In this document: positions 61,361-64,000 of the stretch, piece after piece | Numbering within the stretch: position 1 is the first letter of the stretch | How the letters are laid out: each line of letters starts with the position of its first letter | NCBI GenBank assembly: GCA_963770245.1 | Contig: CAVYOX010000016.1 | Location: forward strand, 124,001-188,000 | Direction of reading: 5' to 3' | DNA from: PALSA-270 sp963770245 | GTDB lineage: Bacteria > Acidobacteriota > Terriglobia > Terriglobales > Acidobacteriaceae | Length of the DNA stretch: 64,000 nucleotides | The notes under the pieces: model-generated | The model's database searches: none | Told to the model about the DNA's origin: nothing | The model's input: the letters and a program-made list of their open reading frames with translations, nothing else | Translations under genes and position numbers: made by a program

Positions 61361-63580
61361 TCAGACCGATGTTCCGTCGCTCCTCGAACTGACCGCGACT
61401 TTCTTGATCCACCATTCCTGACTGTTCATGCTGCGGGGGTTGTCGCGATCGGAAGGCCGATCATAGGTTCCGTCGGGTTTCATATGCCGGGCTTTGACCA
61501 CGTCGGCAAGGTAGATCGCAAGAACTTGGTCATGGAGAAAGCGCACCAGCTTGGAGTCCCGCACCGGGAAGTCAACTTCCACCCGGCGATTCAGGTTCCG
61601 CGGCATCATGTCGGCGCTGCCCAGGTAAATCTCCTCTTGTCCAGCATTGCGGAAATAGAAAATGCGGCTGTGCTCAAGGAATCGTCCCACGATACTTGTG
61701 ACCCTAATGTTTTCGCTGACACCAGCCATCCCGGGACGCAAGCAACAGATTCCTCGCACCAGAAGATCCACCTCAACGCCGGCTTGTGAAGCCTCGTAAA
61801 ACAGTTGAATCATGCGCTTATCTACCAGGGCGTTCATCTTGAAGATAAGCTGGCCGCGCTCGCCGTGGCGCTGATGTTCGATCTCGCGGCGGATGAGCCG
61901 CTCAAAGTTTTCTCGCATGTCCACCGGCGCTACCAGCAACTTCCGGTAGTCAACCTTGGCGGAATAGCCCGTCAAGTAGTTAAACAAGTCAGTGCAGTCG
62001 GCACCGATCGCCTCATCGCAGGTGAACATTCCAATGTCAGTGTAGAGCTGAGCGGTAAGGCTGTTGTAGTTGCCGGTGGAAAGATGCACGTAGCGGCGGA
62101 TGGCATTGCCTTCGCGCCGCACCACCAAAGCGGTTTTGCAGTGCACCTTCAGACCCAGCAAACCGTAGACCACATGCACTCCCTCGCGCTCCAGTGCGCG
62201 GGCCCACTCAATGTTGCTCTCTTCGTCGAAACGAGCCTTGAGTTCGACCAGCGCGGCCACCTGCTTTCCCTCGCCGATGGCATCGAGCAGTGCCTCCACC
62301 ACCGGAGAATTACGGCCCACGCGGTACAGGGTAACCTTGATGGCCAAAACCGCTGGGTCACGCGCCGCTTGCTGGAGAAACGTCACTACCGGCTGAAAGG
62401 AATCGTAGGGGTGGTGCAAAAGAACGTCTTGGCGTCGGATGGCGGCAAATAGGTCTTCGCCCTCTTCCTCAGGCTGCAGCGCAGCCGGGACCGCGGGGAT
62501 GAAAGGCTTATCCTTCAGATCGGTACGATCCACCGCCGAAAGATGTTTCAGGCGCGACAAGGCCAGAGGCCTTCCCACCTGGTAGACATCCTCCGGATCG
62601 ACCTCGAGGTTCTTCTGCAGGATTTCCAGAACTGCCGGCGGCATGTCATCGTTCACTTCCAGCCGGATCACGTCGGCAAACCGCCGCTGCCAGACACCCT
62701 CTTCCACTGACTCCAGAAGGTCGCCGGCCTCAAGTTCCTGGATGCTGCTGTCCGCGTCCCGAGTTACATGGAAAGGATGGGCTTCCATGATCTCCATTCC
62801 CGGAAACAGGCTTTCGAGATTGGCCACGATGAGCTGCTCCAACCACACCAGGTACTGTGGCGCTGGCCCTTTCTTTTTCCTGGTCACGCTTTCTTTGGCG
62901 GGCGGAGTTACCGGTACGAGCTGGGGCAGGATATCGGGCACCTTGACCCGGGCGAAGTGTTCGGTGCCCTGCTGGTCGCGGATCAGCACGGCCAGGTTCA
63001 GGCTGAGATTTGAGATGTGCGGAAAAGGTCTGCCCGGATCGAACGCCAAAGGAGTTAGCGTAGGAAAGACAGTTTCGGAAAAATACTGGTTCACGTTCGC
63101 CAGCTGTGCCGATGTCAGCTGAGAATAATCCACGATGCACAAACCAGCCTTCTTGAGGGCCGGGTAGATTTGCCGACGCAAACACTCGTGTCCGGCTTCG
63201 AACAGCTCCACGACCCTTTCACGGATGGCCGCCAGTTGTTGTTTGGGCGTCATCCCGTCGGGGCCAGATTCGATTACACCGCTCTCCACCTGCCGCTTGA
63301 GCCCGGCGACCCTCACCATAAAGAACTCATCCAGATTTGAGCCCACGATGGAGAGAAATTTCACACGCTCCAGCAGGGGATTGTGCTGGTCCTGAGCCTC
63401 CTCCAAAACTCGTTTCTGGAACGCGAGCAGGCTGAGCTCCCGGTTCACGTAGAGTTTTGGATCGTCCAGAGAAGACGCGTCACGCAGCCCCGTTCGCTTG
63501 GACTCTTCTTGCCGGGGTTTGCCGCCCGGTCGCGAAACCGAGTGCTTGGTCTTGGTGGCGGAACTGTGCTGGGCGGACAT
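61361..63580 (-). CDS. ppk: Polyphosphate kinase 1
   Basis: About 739 residues from ATG 63580 (a GTG at 63613 is possible; neither has a strong RBS). The N-terminal domain (YVNRELSLLAFQKRVLEEA...SNLDEFFMVRVAG), the head domain, and both phospholipase-D-like catalytic domains are complete. These include HHPYDSF, IKVTLYRVG, ELKARFDEE, VHVVYGLLGLKVHCKTALVVRRE (autophosphorylated His region) and GRFLEHSRIFYF. It makes polyphosphate from ATP reversibly. Its neighbour across the divergent region is a phosphate-binding lipoprotein, which suggests phosphate metabolism. Confidence 0.96.
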   Translation of the reverse strand: MSAQHSSATKTKHSVSRPGGKPRQEESKRTGLRDASSLDDPKLYVNRELSLLAFQKRVLEEAQDQHNPLLERVKFLSIVGSNLDEFFMVRVAGLKRQVESGVIESGPDGMTPKQQLAAIRERVVELFEAGHECLRRQIYPALKKAGLCIVDYSQLTSAQLANVNQYFSETVFPTLTPLAFDPGRPFPHISNLSLNLAVLIRDQQGTEHFARVKVPDILPQLVPVTPPAKESVTRKKKGPAPQYLVWLEQLIVANLESLFPGMEIMEAHPFHVTRDADSSIQELEAGDLLESVEEGVWQRRFADVIRLEVNDDMPPAVLEILQKNLEVDPEDVYQVGRPLALSRLKHLSAVDRTDLKDKPFIPAVPAALQPEEEGEDLFAAIRRQDVLLHHPYDSFQPVVTFLQQAARDPAVLAIKVTLYRVGRNSPVVEALLDAIGEGKQVAALVELKARFDEESNIEWARALEREGVHVVYGLLGLKVHCKTALVVRREGNAIRRYVHLSTGNYNSLTAQLYTDIGMFTCDEAIGADCTDLFNYLTGYSAKVDYRKLLVAPVDMRENFERLIRREIEHQRHGERGQLIFKMNALVDKRMIQLFYEASQAGVEVDLLVRGICCLRPGMAGVSENIRVTSIVGRFLEHSRIFYFRNAGQEEIYLGSADMMPRNLNRRVEVDFPVRDSKLVRFLHDQVLAIYLADVVKARHMKPDGTYDRPSDRDNPRSMNSQEWWIKKVAVSSRSDGTSV

Positions 63581-63860
63581 CGGGATGGTCAAGGATATAC
63601 CGATTAAGCCCACCGGTTGAGCCTGAGAGAAACAACCGGCCTGTCACACCAGAGCGGGCTGGGACCGATGTCGCACGCCAGTGTAAAGCAGGGTTTGTTA
63701 AAGGAGGGTTAATTCTCGTTCGGTTCGTCCGCTCCTGTCTACTACTGCTCAGACTCGAAGGAGTTGAGCATGGGAGAGTGGTGCGCTGGAGTTTTTTGAT
63801 CACAAGGAACTCGACCGGCGCGGTCGCGACCTGCTCCCGCACAGACCATAAGGTGAATGT

Positions 63861-64000
63861 ATGAGACTCCGTCTTCGATTTGTTCCGCTCTTGGCTGCAA
63901 TGGTTTTGGTTGGCTGTAACTCCGGGACACCGACGAATGTAGCCGCCGCCGGCAATCAAGCTCAGGTTACCGCCGCTGGGAGTTCGTTCGTTTATCCCGT
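63861..64000 (+). CDS. Phosphate-binding lipoprotein PstS-like (partial, 5' end)
   Basis: The frame runs off the window edge after 46 codons. A lipoprotein signal peptide (LLAAMVLVGC, lipobox VGC) is followed by a linker and QVTAAGSSFVYP, which matches the first strand and phosphate-binding loop of PstS (ITAAGATFPYP-like). AAGGTG precedes ATG 63861. It is divergent from ppk. The 247-base intergenic region shows no clear Pho box by eye. Confidence 0.75.
   Translation, partial: MRLRLRFVPLLAAMVLVGCNSGTPTNVAAAGNQAQVTAAGSSFVYP

Noticed and set aside
63614..63860. Pho box between ppk and the PstS-like gene
   Set aside because: CTGTCAC at 63641 and CTGTCTAC near 63736 are single half-sites without the 11-bp tandem repeat needed for PhoB binding.

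Overview
The window is a GC-rich bacterial chromosome segment whose gene content fits an Acidobacteriota (Terriglobia-like) genome. Pointers to this are an Oar-like carboxypeptidase-regulatory/TonB receptor, a Ser/Thr kinase with a C-terminal beta-propeller, a cyanide-insensitive-type cytochrome bd, a GloVer-repeat protein, several small proteins that look like acidobacterial conserved hypotheticals, and frequent GTG/TTG starts. The taxonomic call is inference; there is no rRNA in the window.

Layout. 1-10.8 kb: the end of a sensor kinase and its NtrC-type regulator, an orphan receiver-like protein, a glycosyltransferase, a CDGSH protein, a Tat-exported flavoprotein, a LON-domain/AAA/VWA gene set on the minus strand, an SDR and a TPR protein. 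11-15.7 kb: a conserved hypothetical plus thioesterase pair, cytochrome bd (cydAB) and an exported FKBP isomerase. 15.8-23.7 kb: Mrp ATPase, the heat-shock operon hrcA-grpE-dnaJ-rsmE behind a CIRCE element and a sigma70 promoter, and a UvrD-like helicase-nuclease. 23.7-23.9 kb: a compact minus-strand transcription unit with promoter, operator-like palindrome, RBS, a 14-codon lysine-rich ORF and a terminator. 24.2-27.5 kb: thiolase and a multi-PAS histidine kinase.

28.0-36.3 kb is the most striking block. Seven co-directional genes encode an MtrA/DmsE-type decaheme cytochrome, an MtrB/PioB-type outer-membrane barrel, a monoheme cytochrome, a Rieske protein, a b6-type cytochrome b, a nine-heme membrane-tethered cytochrome and a seven-heme NapC/NirT (ImcH-like) cytochrome. 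Together they could carry electrons from menaquinol across the inner membrane and periplasm and through the outer membrane. A CRP/FNR-type palindrome lies upstream of this cluster, and a similar one lies upstream of cydAB, suggesting shared respiratory control.

36.6-47.6 kb: omega-like protein, Rho, MscS channel, a small exported protein, GH31 glycosidase, prolyl oligopeptidase and a membrane pyrophosphatase. 47.7-56.2 kb: a tRNA-Asn followed by an approximately 8.4-kb genomic island bounded by a 21-bp repeat of the tRNA 3' end. It carries a tyrosine-integrase remnant, a broken transposase, a TonB-type receptor, a Ser/Thr kinase and an IS110 fragment. 56.6-64 kb: a small hypothetical, a tetraheme cytochrome, a truncated GloVer protein, an mgtA interrupted by two compensating frameshifts, polyphosphate kinase, and the start of a PstS-like lipoprotein.
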